Assembly: GCF_019444005.1 (NCBI RefSeq)
Contig: NZ_CP049304.1
Location: 2,046,001-2,110,000 of the forward strand
Origin: Liquorilactobacillus nagelii DSM 13675
GTDB lineage: Bacteria > Bacillota > Bacilli > Lactobacillales > Lactobacillaceae
Direction: 5' to 3'
DNA length: 64,000 nt
Below are positions 48,272 through 57,348 of the stretch, piece after piece. The notes under the pieces were generated by a model. It saw only the letters and a program-made list of their open reading frames with translations. It was not told the origin of the DNA and did no database searches. Made by a program: the position numbers and the translations under genes. The number at the start of each line of letters is the position of its first letter. Position 1 is the first letter of the stretch.

Positions 48272-49013
48272 GAGCATTTTAAAACAAGCAGCGGTGGCTG
48301 AATCAGGCCAAGCTAAGGCGATTATTACTAAGCAGCCTCTTAAAAGCCAATCAGAGGACGAAACTGGAAATTTGTGGTTGAAAGATGGAACATTGAATCC
48401 ACAAACTAAATTAATTTCGCCTGAAGAACAACTTGAGCTTAAGTCCGTCCGACAGCAAATTATTGATCAGGCGAAAAAAGATGCTGAACGATTAAAACAA
48501 CAGGGCTATCAAGCAGGCGAAGCTGCCGGACATAAAGCGGGCTATCAAGCAGGTTATCAAAAAGGTCTATCGGCTGGGCAGCAGGCAGCTGAAAAATTAA
48601 CAGCACAAGCTGAAAAAAATATGCAAATAGCGATGACAAGTGCTCAGACATATGTCCTTGAACGGAAAAAGGAGTTAATGCAATTTGTGATTAAGATGGC
48701 TGAAACTTTGGTCAAGAAAGAATTGGATCAAGATCCGACTGCCATTAATGCAATCTTACAGCCGATTCTATTACAAATGCAGCAACCGGAACAGCTATTA
48801 ATTATTCGAGCTCATCCACGTTATCACCAGCAGTTAGAACGTCAGATGAAATTAGAAAAGCAAAAGTTGCCGGGATTTCGTTATTTGATTTTAGATGATG
48901 CTGATAAATCAGCTTATCAAGTATCGGTTGAATCTGATGAAGGACTTGCTTTATTTGATTTAGGCCAAGAATTGGAACGCTTTTTACAACAGGCTGAGAA
49001 AAAGGTGATTTGA
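48255..49013 (+). CDS. fliH: Flagellar assembly protein FliH
   Basis: A 252-residue regulator of the export ATPase with the long Gly/Ala-spaced helix (QGYQAGEAAGHKAGYQAGYQ, about 87-106) typical of FliH GxxxG repeats, then a C-terminal FliI-binding domain. I start at ATG 48255 with AGAGGTGGG before it, giving a 17-bp overlap with fliG. Its stop overlaps the fliI start (TGATG). Confidence 0.9.
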   Translation: MKSSAKSILKQAAVAESGQAKAIITKQPLKSQSEDETGNLWLKDGTLNPQTKLISPEEQLELKSVRQQIIDQAKKDAERLKQQGYQAGEAAGHKAGYQAGYQKGLSAGQQAAEKLTAQAEKNMQIAMTSAQTYVLERKKELMQFVIKMAETLVKKELDQDPTAINAILQPILLQMQQPEQLLIIRAHPRYHQQLERQMKLEKQKLPGFRYLILDDADKSAYQVSVESDEGLALFDLGQELERFLQQAEKKVI

Positions 49014-50371
49014 TGGAATTTTCACTCCCACTAACAGATTATTTAAATCAAGCACAAAAATATCATTTTTTCTTTACTTATGGAAAAGTTAGCGAAGTTG
49101 TTGGTTTATTGATTAAAGTTGAGGGACTAAATGTTTTTATTGGTGAAGTTTGTGAAGTTGAAGTCAATAAATCAGGGAGAGTAGCTCAAGCCGAAGTTGT
49201 TGGATTTGTCAAAAAGACAGTTCTACTGATGCCTCTAGGGGAATTAAATGGTATTGGTCCGGGATGCTTGGTCCGACCAACTGGTCACTTATTGTCAGTC
49301 AAGGTAGGAAAAGCCCTGTTAGGGCACACTCTGGATGGCTTAGGACGAATAATTGATGGAAATTCAGTTGATCAAGCAGATTTAATTGCTTATCCGGTTC
49401 AACATGATTCACCTGATCCATTTCGCCGTCGACCGATTAAGCAGATTTTACCAACTGGTGTGCGGCCGATTGATGGTTTATTGACGGTTGGAGAAGGGCA
49501 GCGATTAGGCATTTTTGCTGGTAGTGGGGTTGGAAAGAGTACGCTATTAGGGATGATTGCTAAATTTAGTGAAGCAGATGTCATTGTAATTGGATTGATT
49601 GGTGAACGTGGACGTGAAGTTCGTGAGTTTATTGAAAAGGACTTAGGTGAAGAAGGTTATCGTAAAGCGGTAGTGGTTTGTGCGACTTCAGATCAGCCAC
49701 CACTAGTTCGTTTGAAGGGGGCTTATGTTGCTACGGCCATTGCAGAATATTTTCGTGATCAAGGCAAAAAAGTAGTTTTGATGATGGATTCAGTTACTCG
49801 TTTTGCAATGGCTCAGCGAGAGATTGGTTTGTCAGTTGGTGAACCGCCAACAACCAAAGGGTATCCGCCATCAGTATTTGCTATTTTACCAAAGCTGCTA
49901 GAACGCAGCGGTACCTCATCACATGGCTCAATTACCGCCTTTTATACGGTTTTAGTTGAAGGTGATGATATGAACGAGCCAATTGCTGACGCGGTTCGAG
50001 GAATATTAGATGGACATATTATTTTATCACGTAAGATAGCTAGTCAAAATCATTATCCAGCAATTGATATTCAAAATAGCTTAAGTCGGTTGATGAAGGA
50101 CTTAGTAGCCGATGAACAATACAAAGCAGCAGGTGAATTACGGGAAAATATGACAGTTTATGCTGATGCAAAGGATTTATTAGATGTTGGAGCCTATAAA
50201 CCGGGAACTAATGCTGTGATTGATTATGCTGTATCGTTGCATCATCCAATCGATTCATTTTTATGTCAGCAGGTAGACGAGTTTTCCGAATATTCAGCTA
50301 CTGTCAAGCAATTATTGCAACTGTTTGATGATCAATCAACAGACCGTTCGCAACAACTACAGTCAACCTAA
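49013..50371 (+). CDS. fliI: Flagellum-specific export ATPase FliI
   Basis: A 452-residue F1-beta-like ATPase: Walker A GIFAGSGVGKSTLLG (about 165-179), GLIGERGREVREFIEKDLG, Walker B KVVLMMDSVTRFA and the GEPPTTKGYPPSVFA segment. It supplies substrates to the export gate with FliH and FliJ. Start ATG 49013 overlaps the fliH stop, preceded by AAAGGTG. Confidence 0.95.
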   Translation: MEFSLPLTDYLNQAQKYHFFFTYGKVSEVVGLLIKVEGLNVFIGEVCEVEVNKSGRVAQAEVVGFVKKTVLLMPLGELNGIGPGCLVRPTGHLLSVKVGKALLGHTLDGLGRIIDGNSVDQADLIAYPVQHDSPDPFRRRPIKQILPTGVRPIDGLLTVGEGQRLGIFAGSGVGKSTLLGMIAKFSEADVIVIGLIGERGREVREFIEKDLGEEGYRKAVVVCATSDQPPLVRLKGAYVATAIAEYFRDQGKKVVLMMDSVTRFAMAQREIGLSVGEPPTTKGYPPSVFAILPKLLERSGTSSHGSITAFYTVLVEGDDMNEPIADAVRGILDGHIILSRKIASQNHYPAIDIQNSLSRLMKDLVADEQYKAAGELRENMTVYADAKDLLDVGAYKPGTNAVIDYAVSLHHPIDSFLCQQVDEFSEYSATVKQLLQLFDDQSTDRSQQLQST

Positions 50372-50390
50372 TAGATAGGTGGTAAGAATC

Positions 50391-50816
50391 ATTAAAAAGT
50401 TTAATTTTCAATTGACAAATTTATTAGATTTTCGTCAACAACAAACAGATCAGGCTAAAGAAAACTTAATGCTTGAACAAAAAAAGCTTAATTTGCTGCA
50501 ACAGAAATTAAGTGATTTGTTACAAGAAAAAAAAGCAACGTTTAAAATAGATGATTTTAATATTGGCAGAATGCAGTTACAGTATCGCTATATTTTAAGT
50601 TTGGAACATGAAATTCAACTAGCAGCGGCGGCAGTAGCACAGCAACAACAGCAAGTTGAACAAGTTCGGGAAAAGTTGATAGCTGCAAAAAAAGAAAGCC
50701 AAGTTTTAGAAAAGTTGGAAGAAAAACAATACAGTCAATATTTGTTAGATAGCAAACGCCAAGAACAAATTGTTTTAGATGAAATTGCTAATCGAAAGAA
50801 GTTTTCTTTATTTTAA
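50391..50816 (+). CDS. fliJ: Flagellar export protein FliJ, apparent non-canonical start
   Basis: A coiled-coil protein of about 141 residues with the family start KKFNFQLTNLLDFRQQQTDQAKENL. No ATG, GTG or TTG fits: GTG 50379 lies inside the only ribosome-binding site (AGGTGG 50377-50382). ATT 50391, 8 bases after that site, would give (M)KKFNFQL, aligning with FliJ starts elsewhere (family knowledge); ATC 50388 is another option. FliJ activates the export apparatus and escorts chaperones. 19-20 bp after the fliI stop. Confidence 0.8.
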   Translation: MKKFNFQLTNLLDFRQQQTDQAKENLMLEQKKLNLLQQKLSDLLQEKKATFKIDDFNIGRMQLQYRYILSLEHEIQLAAAAVAQQQQQVEQVREKLIAAKKESQVLEKLEEKQYSQYLLDSKRQEQIVLDEIANRKKFSLF

Positions 50817-50848
50817 GTTATTAATTAAATTTGAAAGGAGGTGAAAAA

Positions 50849-52624
50849 ATGGGAAATATCGGAAGATTACTTAAAGCGACAACTGTCAAAGCAAACGGTA
50901 ATAGTAAAAACAATAAAGCAGATAAATTAAAGTTTTATCAGACAATGTCACAATTGCAACTGAGTTCAGCGAAAACTACGGCATTACCAAGCCAATTAAA
51001 AGTCAACTCATTGTTGGATGGTAAACAAGCAGTAGCGGCAACTCGGACGGCTATTATAACAAAAAATTCACTTTCAAGTTCTCCTACAAAAAACAACAAT
51101 AATTCTTTTTCTGGTGCTAATCGTTTAGCAGACAAAAATTTGGATCAAACTGAACAAGAAGATCAGGCAATAGCATCAGCTTTGGCAAGCTCAATTTTGA
51201 TAACTAGCCAAAACCAATCTAATATGCCATTAGTTGAACAAAATCAAAAAGAACAACCAGCATTGTCAGTCAATTCTATTAGTAGCGAGGATGAAAAAGC
51301 AGCCAATTCAAGTTCAGTTGCACCGCCAACTAGTCCAGTCACAACAACGACTAATGTTGCAGCGACTGAAACAGCCAGCCCGTTGAAAGGTTCAATTACA
51401 AGTGTCAAACCAACGGAAAAAGCTGAGCTTAAAGCAGCCAATTCAAGTTCAGTTGCACCGCCAACTAGTCCAGTCACAACAACAACTAATGTTGCAGCGA
51501 CTGAAACAGCCAGCCCGTTGAAAGGTTCAATTACAAGTGTCAAACCAACGGAAAAAGCTGAGCTTAAAGCAGCCAATTCAAGTTCAGTTGCACCGCCAAC
51601 TAGTTCAGTCACAACAACAACGACTAATGTTGCAGCGACTGAAACAGCCAGCCCGTTGAAAGGTTCAATTACAAGTGTCAAACCAACGGGAAAAGTTGAG
51701 CTTAAAGCAGCCAATTCAAGTTCAGTTGCACCGCCAACTAGTCCAGTCACAACAACAACGACTAATGTTGCAGCGACTGAAACAACGGATCAATTAGAAA
51801 AAATAAGCTTGGGCACTGCCAATGAGACTATATCAAAAAATTCTGAAATGCAAAACATTTCTGACAAATCGCAATCATTTAGTTTAGAGAAGGTTATTGT
51901 GATTCCATTGGCCAACCAACAGCAAAGCACAGCTGGAGCAATTAGTGATTCAGTCGAATTGAGGAATGCACCAACAGCTGCACATACTCTAGTAAAGTCG
52001 ACTACAATCAATAAAAATGTTGCGAAAACAGGAATGACATCGGATTTGATTCAAAATATCATCTCGGCTAACTCAAGTACAAAAATTAACACTAACACTA
52101 GGCCTTCTGCAAACCAGGGGAAGCAAGAGTTAGTTTGGAACGTCGCTGATTCACGAGGACAAACTCGGCTTGTCAGCAATTTAACTAAGGAAATTACAAC
52201 ACTAAAAATTCCTGAAAGTAAAACTGTTACGATTAAATTATCTCCAGAAAATTTAGGAAATGTTGAAATTACCATGAAAACAGGCCAAAGCCAAGTATCT
52301 CTCGCAGTTAAGGTTCAAAATACAGCAGCAAAAGAATTATTAGGGTCGATTATGGATAAACTGGAACAAGTTTTACAAAATCAACCCTATTCAACTGATG
52401 GAAGTAATGGGCTAAAAAATGCAATTCCAGTTAATCAGGCTAATTTGACAACTGCAGCTAACACATTTTTTAACTTTAATAGTTCGCAGCAGCAATTTAC
52501 TCGTCAGCAACCACAACACAATTTTGTTGGATCTAGCTCAAAATTTGCAAATGAAGCACAGAAGCAAACTGCTGAAGTCCAACAACGAGATTTGCAAAAA
52601 AGTACGATTAGCATCTTGGCCTAA
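50849..52624 (+). CDS. fliK: Flagellar hook-length control protein FliK with internal tandem repeats
   Basis: A 591-residue secreted ruler. The C-terminal hook domain has KLSPENLGNVEITMKTG and LAVKVQNTAAKELLGSIM (about 465-510), typical of FliK; the N-terminal two-thirds is low-complexity Ser/Thr/Asn/Gln. Residues 151-464 contain 3.6 copies of a 45-46-residue unit. The start ATG 50849 follows the strong AAAGGAGGTG; an in-frame TTG at 50831 overlaps it. FliK measures hook length and switches export specificity; repeat number could change the length. Confidence 0.92.
   Translation: MGNIGRLLKATTVKANGNSKNNKADKLKFYQTMSQLQLSSAKTTALPSQLKVNSLLDGKQAVAATRTAIITKNSLSSSPTKNNNNSFSGANRLADKNLDQTEQEDQAIASALASSILITSQNQSNMPLVEQNQKEQPALSVNSISSEDEKAANSSSVAPPTSPVTTTTNVAATETASPLKGSITSVKPTEKAELKAANSSSVAPPTSPVTTTTNVAATETASPLKGSITSVKPTEKAELKAANSSSVAPPTSSVTTTTTNVAATETASPLKGSITSVKPTGKVELKAANSSSVAPPTSPVTTTTTNVAATETTDQLEKISLGTANETISKNSEMQNISDKSQSFSLEKVIVIPLANQQQSTAGAISDSVELRNAPTAAHTLVKSTTINKNVAKTGMTSDLIQNIISANSSTKINTNTRPSANQGKQELVWNVADSRGQTRLVSNLTKEITTLKIPESKTVTIKLSPENLGNVEITMKTGQSQVSLAVKVQNTAAKELLGSIMDKLEQVLQNQPYSTDGSNGLKNAIPVNQANLTTAANTFFNFNSSQQQFTRQQPQHNFVGSSSKFANEAQKQTAEVQQRDLQKSTISILA
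51299..51789 (+). repeat. Tandem repeat in fliK, 135/135/138 bp plus a partial copy
   Basis: Copies begin at 51299, 51434, 51569 and 51707. Each encodes AANSSSVAPPTSPVTTTTNV followed by AATETASPLKGSITSVKPTE and KAELK. Copies 1 and 2 are almost identical; copy 3 has an extra ACA codon and P-to-S and E-to-G changes; copy 4 stops after 83 bp and passes into unique sequence. All stay in frame. Confidence 0.95.
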
Positions 52625-52645
52625 TTAAGGAAGGAGGTAGTTATT

Positions 52646-53083
52646 GTGAACAATAGTTTAACTGACGCAATTGCATCACTTGCTAGTTCAAATATCTATA
52701 ATGCTGATAGTAGTAGCTCGAAAACTACGGTTTCAATGGATGATTTTCTGAAAATTATGTCTGCAACGATGAGCAATCCTTCAATGGATGGCAGCAGCTC
52801 TTCTGGCAGTGGGTCAAGCACTGATTATATGACATCACTGGCTCAATATGAAAGCTTGAATACCTTAATGGCAATGAATAAATCTTTAACAGCGTCTGTA
52901 GCTGTACAGCAACAGCAAGAGGCACTGGGAATGTTAGGCAAGCAGGTTACCTTGATTGATAACGGTCAGTCGGTTAGCGGCAAGGTTGATCAAGTTAAAT
53001 TTTCTAATGGTTTAGCAACGTTAGTGGTGAATGGAAAAGAATATCAGCTTAGTTCCCTGAGTGAAGTAGGTGAAGGTAAATAA
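52646..53083 (+). CDS. flgD: Flagellar hook assembly (scaffolding) protein FlgD
   Basis: A 145-residue protein with MDDFLKIMSATMSNPSMDG, the conserved YMTSLAQYESLNTLMAMNKS (about 70-89) and LGKQVTLID..GQSVSGKVDQVKF (C-terminal). It lacks the C-terminal Ig/tudor-like domains of proteobacterial FlgD, as in other short Firmicute forms. The start is GTG 52646 after GGAAGGAGG. It caps the growing hook. Confidence 0.9.
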   Translation: MNNSLTDAIASLASSNIYNADSSSSKTTVSMDDFLKIMSATMSNPSMDGSSSSGSGSSTDYMTSLAQYESLNTLMAMNKSLTASVAVQQQQEALGMLGKQVTLIDNGQSVSGKVDQVKFSNGLATLVVNGKEYQLSSLSEVGEGK

Positions 53084-53448
53084 TGTTGGATAGAATTAAT
53101 GGGATAGCTTCCAATAGTTTGAATGTTCCAACAAAGGCCATGGATTCAAAAGCAGCAAAAGTGCCAGCTTTTAAGCAAATTTTACAGCAAAAAACAAATA
53201 AAGTTAATGTTTCTAAACATGCGCAACAGCGCCTAGTATCTCGTAATTTGCAACTTGGACAAGATGATATTCATCAATTGTCGACAGCGATGAATGAGCT
53301 GAAAGCCAAGGGAAGTAAGGAATCGCTTTTGGTCTATAAGAATATGGGTATTATTGCTAATGTCCAAAATCGAACGATTATTACAGCGATGGATATGAAT
53401 GAATTGGAAACAGTAACTAATATTGACAGTACAAAGTTTATTAAATAA
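53083..53448 (+). CDS. TIGR02530-family flagellar operon protein
   Basis: A 121-residue protein with SKHAQQRLVSRNLQLG and SLLVYKNMGIIANVQNRTIITAMD, the signature of the small protein found between flgD and flgE in Firmicute and spirochaete operons. Its role is not known. It overlaps flgD (TAATG). Confidence 0.85.
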   Translation: MLDRINGIASNSLNVPTKAMDSKAAKVPAFKQILQQKTNKVNVSKHAQQRLVSRNLQLGQDDIHQLSTAMNELKAKGSKESLLVYKNMGIIANVQNRTIITAMDMNELETVTNIDSTKFIK

Positions 53449-53521
53449 AAGCGACTGGACCGCAAGGAAGTTGTTAAGCTTTCTGATTGACGGAAGAAAG
53501 CAATTTAGGGAGGAAATACAA

Positions 53522-54397
53522 ATGTTAAGATCACTTTATTCAGGTGTTAGTGGATTGAAAAGTATGCAGACAGATTTGGATGTAGTTGCAAACAACATTG
53601 CTAATGTTAATACTCCAGGTTTTAAATCGAGTCGAGCGATGTTTCAAGATATGGTTAGCCAAACATTGTCGGATGCAACGGCACCTTCAAACGCTTCTGG
53701 CGGGATTAATGCTAAACAGATTGGATTAGGTACTCAAATTGGATCGATTGATACGATTACGACTAATGGAGCACCAAAATCAACCGGTCGAAGCCTAGAT
53801 TTGTATATAAATGGTGGTGGCTATTTTGCTGTTCAAGGAACAGGAACAACTCCACAGACATACTATACGCGGGTCGGAGCATTTGAACGGGATGCAAGTG
53901 GAAATCTAGTGTCTACTAGTGGTGGCATGAAAGTTTTAGGTTGGACCCAGACGCCGGCTGCATATAATGGAACGGATAATGTTTCGACTACAGGGAATCC
54001 TGGAACAATCAATATTCCCAGCACATTGAATGGTGTGCAATATAGCGCTGGATCATTGGCAATAGATCAAAATGGGTTAATAACAGCTACGTATGGTAAT
54101 CAAAAATATGCTTTTGGGAAATTAGCATTTGCAAACTTTACCAATCCTGAAGGCTTAGAGCGTGTTGGGGATACTCAATTTGCCGCTTCCGCTAACTCGG
54201 GTGCTGTTAGTTATTCACCATCGGGGTCTAATGGCGTTGGTTCACTTGTTTCTGGCGAATTGGAGATGTCAAATGTTGATTTGTCATCAGAGTTTACAGA
54301 AATGATTATTGCTAATCGAGCTTATCAAGCAAATGCCCGTGTGATTACTACTTCAGATGATGTTTTACAAGAATTGACAGGTTTAAAGAGAAGCTAA
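53522..54397 (+). CDS. flgE: Flagellar hook protein FlgE
   Basis: A 291-residue axial protein: N-terminal MLRSLYSGVSGLKSMQTDLD and VVANNIANVNTPGFKSSR, and the C-terminal SNVDLSSEFTEMIIANRAYQANARVI. Short compared with proteobacterial hooks but close to Bacillus. I start at ATG 53522, after GGGAGG; the longer frame from 53423 overlaps the previous gene and lacks one. It is the hook subunit whose length FliK controls. Confidence 0.93.
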   Translation: MLRSLYSGVSGLKSMQTDLDVVANNIANVNTPGFKSSRAMFQDMVSQTLSDATAPSNASGGINAKQIGLGTQIGSIDTITTNGAPKSTGRSLDLYINGGGYFAVQGTGTTPQTYYTRVGAFERDASGNLVSTSGGMKVLGWTQTPAAYNGTDNVSTTGNPGTINIPSTLNGVQYSAGSLAIDQNGLITATYGNQKYAFGKLAFANFTNPEGLERVGDTQFAASANSGAVSYSPSGSNGVGSLVSGELEMSNVDLSSEFTEMIIANRAYQANARVITTSDDVLQELTGLKRS

Positions 54398-54426
54398 TAG
54401 CATGGTAGAAAGTTGGGGGATAGTTA

Positions 54427-54624
54427 TTGATTGAACTCACAGCAATTAGCGGAGCAAAGTTTTTTTTGAATCCAGACTTGATTTATCGAGTTGAAGAAAC
54501 ACCAGATACAGTGATTACGTTGACAACTGAGAAAGTACTTTTGGCACAAGAGTCAGCAGAACAAATCAATTATTTAATTATTGCTTATCGGCGTGAAATA
54601 TTTGCCAAGTTGTTTGAGCATTAA
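54427..54624 (+). CDS. flbD: FlbD-family flagellar protein
   Basis: A 65-residue protein beginning IELTAISGAKFFLNPDLIYRV with the typical TVITLTTEKVLLAQES, the small FlbD family seen next to flgE in Firmicutes. Not the proteobacterial regulator of the same name. The start is TTG 54427 with GGGGG upstream. Function unknown. Confidence 0.88.
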   Translation: MIELTAISGAKFFLNPDLIYRVEETPDTVITLTTEKVLLAQESAEQINYLIIAYRREIFAKLFEH

Positions 54625-54651
54625 AAAGGGGCGTTATTGAGGTGGATAGAT

Positions 54652-55122
54652 ATGGCTAAAGAGGAAAAAAGTTCTAAAGGGAAAAAATGGATTATTATTA
54701 TTCCTTTAGTGTTAATTCTAGCAGTTGGCTGTGGAATCGGAGGCGATCTCCTAGCCAATAAGTTATTGAATAAGCCTAAAGTTGAAAAAAAAGTTGATAC
54801 TGGTGGAATTGCTAATGGCGAGAAGATTGTTCCAATGGATAAGTTTTTGGTTAATTTAGCTAATGATGGTTCTTCACAAAAATATATTAGTGTCAATATT
54901 TCGTTAGTTGTGTCGAGTAAAAAGGCGGCACAGTTAAAGAAAAACACTGCTCTAGTTAGAGATAGTGTAATTAATGTTTTGCGGCAAAAGAAAGAAAGCG
55001 ATATTTTAGCCAATGCTAATAGTGTGCCGAATCTGAAGACTGAATTGATTAATACAATCAACCAGAACTATGGTCAAAAAATTGTTGATCAGGTTTTCAT
55101 CACTAATATGGTAATTCAATAG
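54652..55122 (+). CDS. fliL: Flagellar basal-body-associated protein FliL
   Basis: A 156-residue single-pass protein: lysine-rich N-terminus, one helix (about 14-36), then an extracytoplasmic FliL domain starting IVPMDKFLVNLAND. It supports the stator. I start at ATG 54652 after GAGGTGG; the upstream frame TTG 54637 overlaps that site. In Bacillus fliM and fliY follow here; in this window fliO comes next. Confidence 0.9.
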   Translation: MAKEEKSSKGKKWIIIIPLVLILAVGCGIGGDLLANKLLNKPKVEKKVDTGGIANGEKIVPMDKFLVNLANDGSSQKYISVNISLVVSSKKAAQLKKNTALVRDSVINVLRQKKESDILANANSVPNLKTELINTINQNYGQKIVDQVFITNMVIQ

Positions 55123-55137
55123 GAGACAAAGTAAAAA

Positions 55138-55506
55138 ATGGAAATGCTGTTTACGGTACTAAAACTGATCATCGGACTAGTTGTAGTCGTGTATTTGATT
55201 AATATTTTCTTGAAATATTTAAATCATTATTCGCTGCAAACTAACAAGTCGTTTCGTATTCTCCAAAAGATTCCAGTTAGCAAAAGTTCTTCAATTGGAA
55301 TTGTCCAAGTTGTTGACCGGGTTTATGTAATGAGCTTTTCAGAACAGCAAAACCAAATTTTATTTGAAATACCAACTGATGAAGCTAAAAAACTATTGGC
55401 TGAAATTCAACAAACAACTACGACCGATCCTAAGAAACTGCAGCAAAGCTTTGTTAGTGTGCTAGCTCAAGCTAAACGAAATTTAGAAAATAAAAAGAGG
55501 AAGTAA
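55138..55506 (+). CDS. fliO: Flagellar biosynthesis protein FliO/FliZ-like
   Basis: A 122-residue protein with one N-terminal helix and a short cytoplasmic domain (SFRILQKIPVSKSSSIGIVQ and VVDRVYVMSFSEQQ), typical of FliO, which helps assemble the FliP ring of the export gate. 3 bp before fliP. Confidence 0.85.
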   Translation: MEMLFTVLKLIIGLVVVVYLINIFLKYLNHYSLQTNKSFRILQKIPVSKSSSIGIVQVVDRVYVMSFSEQQNQILFEIPTDEAKKLLAEIQQTTTTDPKKLQQSFVSVLAQAKRNLENKKRK

Positions 55507-55509
55507 CCG

Positions 55510-56280
55510 ATGAAAAAAAAGCTGACATTGTTATCAATATCCGGATTAGCTGCTTTATTTTGGCTTTTGATTCCAGCGACACCTGTATTGGCAATCAGCA
55601 CAAGTGGAATTTCATCGGCCGTTAATAATCTAGTTGGTGGAAATAGTGGGTCAAATCAAATTATCAATACATTTTTGATGTTGACTTTGCTGTCGTTTAT
55701 CCCTTTACTATTGGTTATGACAACTTCTTTTACTCGCATCATTATGGTATTGTCATTTACTCGTAGTGCACTAGGAACTCAACAAAACCCGCCTAATCAA
55801 GTTTTGATTGGGCTGGCTTTGTTTTTGACTTTTTTCATTATGCGGCCAGTCTATACTAACATTTATCAACAAGCCGTGGTTCCCTATGAACGACAACAAA
55901 TTACGCAACAGCAAGCGGTTGATCGATCGGAATTGCGAATGAAAAAGTTTATGTATAAGCAAACACGAGAAAAAGATATTCAATTATTTGTTGAGCAAAG
56001 TTCTACTCCAAATCAGCACTACCATTCATATAAGAAAGTACCAATGACAATTATTACACCGGCGTTTATCTTGAGCGAATTGCGAACGGCTTTTAGCATC
56101 GGTTTTTTAATCTTTATTCCGTTTTTGATTATTGATATGGTTGTTTCAAGTGTCTTAATGTCAATGGGGATGGTAATGTTGCCACCAGTTATGATTTCAT
56201 TGCCATTCAAAATTTTGTTATTTGTTTTGGCTGATGGTTGGTATTTGTTGGTTGAATCACTAATTCAGAGTTTTAAATAA
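55510..56280 (+). CDS. fliP: Flagellar export gate protein FliP
   Basis: A 256-residue protein: cleavable signal (about 1-28), then the FliP core with TSFTRIIMVLSFTRSALGTQQNPPNQ split across residues 76-101 and MRPVYTNIY, and a C-terminal block ITPAFILSELRTAFSIGFLI. It forms the channel through the MS ring with FliQ and FliR. Confidence 0.95.
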   Translation: MKKKLTLLSISGLAALFWLLIPATPVLAISTSGISSAVNNLVGGNSGSNQIINTFLMLTLLSFIPLLLVMTTSFTRIIMVLSFTRSALGTQQNPPNQVLIGLALFLTFFIMRPVYTNIYQQAVVPYERQQITQQQAVDRSELRMKKFMYKQTREKDIQLFVEQSSTPNQHYHSYKKVPMTIITPAFILSELRTAFSIGFLIFIPFLIIDMVVSSVLMSMGMVMLPPVMISLPFKILLFVLADGWYLLVESLIQSFK

Positions 56281-56299
56281 TTGCTTGGAGGAAAATGCA

Positions 56300-56563
56300 A
56301 TGTCGCTTGAAATGGTTATGGATGTTTTACGAGATGCATTTATTAGAACCTTACTAATTTCAGCACCAGTTTTGTTGGTTGGAATGCTGGTTGGCCTGGT
56401 TATTAGTGTCTTTCAGGCAACAACGCAAATTCAAGAACAGACATTGAGTTTTGTTCCCAAGTTAATAGCGGTTTTTTTGACGCTGATTTTAACCGGGAAT
56501 TTTATGATTAATATCTTGTTAGAATTTACCAAATATATTTTTCGGTTGATTTCTTCCTTATGA
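56300..56563 (+). CDS. fliQ: Flagellar export gate protein FliQ
   Basis: An 87-residue two-helix protein with VFQATTQIQEQTLSFVPKL, the FliQ signature (about 39-57). The start ATG 56300 follows TGGAGG; an in-frame TTG at 56285 precedes that site. Confidence 0.94.
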   Translation: MSLEMVMDVLRDAFIRTLLISAPVLLVGMLVGLVISVFQATTQIQEQTLSFVPKLIAVFLTLILTGNFMINILLEFTKYIFRLISSL

Positions 56564-56576
56564 GGTGATGAATTCA

Positions 56577-57338
56577 GTGATTACATTGGTCGAGGTTCAA
56601 ATTGTTGCATTATTACTTTGCCGGATCATGTCCTTTTTGGCTGCTGCACCTATCTTCTCACAGAAGGCCTTCCCTAACCTAGCTAAAATAATCATTGGTT
56701 TTAGTCTGATTATTGCTGCTTATCCAATTGTCGCTAAATATCAAGGAACGAGTAACGAATTAGTTTTTATCTTGTTGGCAGCCAAAGAGATTTTAGTTGG
56801 CTTGGCGATGGGATATTTAAGTCAACTTGTTTTTAATGCAGTAATGATTGCCGGTCAGATGATTGATTTTCAAGTTGGTTTTTCAATTGCCCAAGCTTAT
56901 GATGCAACTTTCCAAATGATGTCTTCACAATTTGGGCGTGTCTATTATTGGTTAGCAACGGCGGTTTTTTTCATGATGGATTTTTATCAGCAATTAATCA
57001 TTGGTGTTGTCCGATCGTTTAAGATTATTTCATTAACTGGTGGATCAGCTGACGGAGCAACAATTCAGGGTGTAGTTCGTTTGTTTTGCCAAGCTATTGT
57101 AATGTCATTGGAGTTAGCAGCACCAATGGTTGTTGCTATGCTGGTAGTTAATTTATTACTAGGAGTTATTTCAAGATCGATTCCGCAGATTAATGTTTTG
57201 ATGCTTAGCTTACCATTACAAACTGGTTTGAGCTTCTTATTGATGTTGCTGATATTGCCAAATTTAATTAGTTTTTTTCAACAAAATTTACCAAATTCAA
57301 TTAACAACATGATGGATTTTGTCAGGTCATTGAAGTAA
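56577..57338 (+). CDS. fliR: Flagellar export gate protein FliR
   Basis: A polytopic protein of about 253 residues (six or so helices) with AAPIFSQKAFPNLAKIIIG near the N-terminus and DFQVGFSIAQAYDATFQ (about 100-116). GTG 56577 is 9 bases after GAGGTG; ATG 56568 and GTG 56565 in the same frame lie too close to that site. It completes the FliPQR pore next to FlhB. Confidence 0.93.
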   Translation: MITLVEVQIVALLLCRIMSFLAAAPIFSQKAFPNLAKIIIGFSLIIAAYPIVAKYQGTSNELVFILLAAKEILVGLAMGYLSQLVFNAVMIAGQMIDFQVGFSIAQAYDATFQMMSSQFGRVYYWLATAVFFMMDFYQQLIIGVVRSFKIISLTGGSADGATIQGVVRLFCQAIVMSLELAAPMVVAMLVVNLLLGVISRSIPQINVLMLSLPLQTGLSFLLMLLILPNLISFFQQNLPNSINNMMDFVRSLK

Positions 57339-57348
57339 GGAGCTTTCC

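Noticed and set aside
51244..51750. 168-residue minus-strand repetitive frame
   Set aside because: It is the antisense image of the fliK repeats.
51299..51789. CRISPR-like spacing of repeats
   Set aside because: The units are contiguous and in-frame coding, with no spacers; no cas genes.
54621..55061. 146-residue minus-strand frame opposite fliL
   Set aside because: Antisense shadow of fliL; no ribosome-binding site and odd composition.
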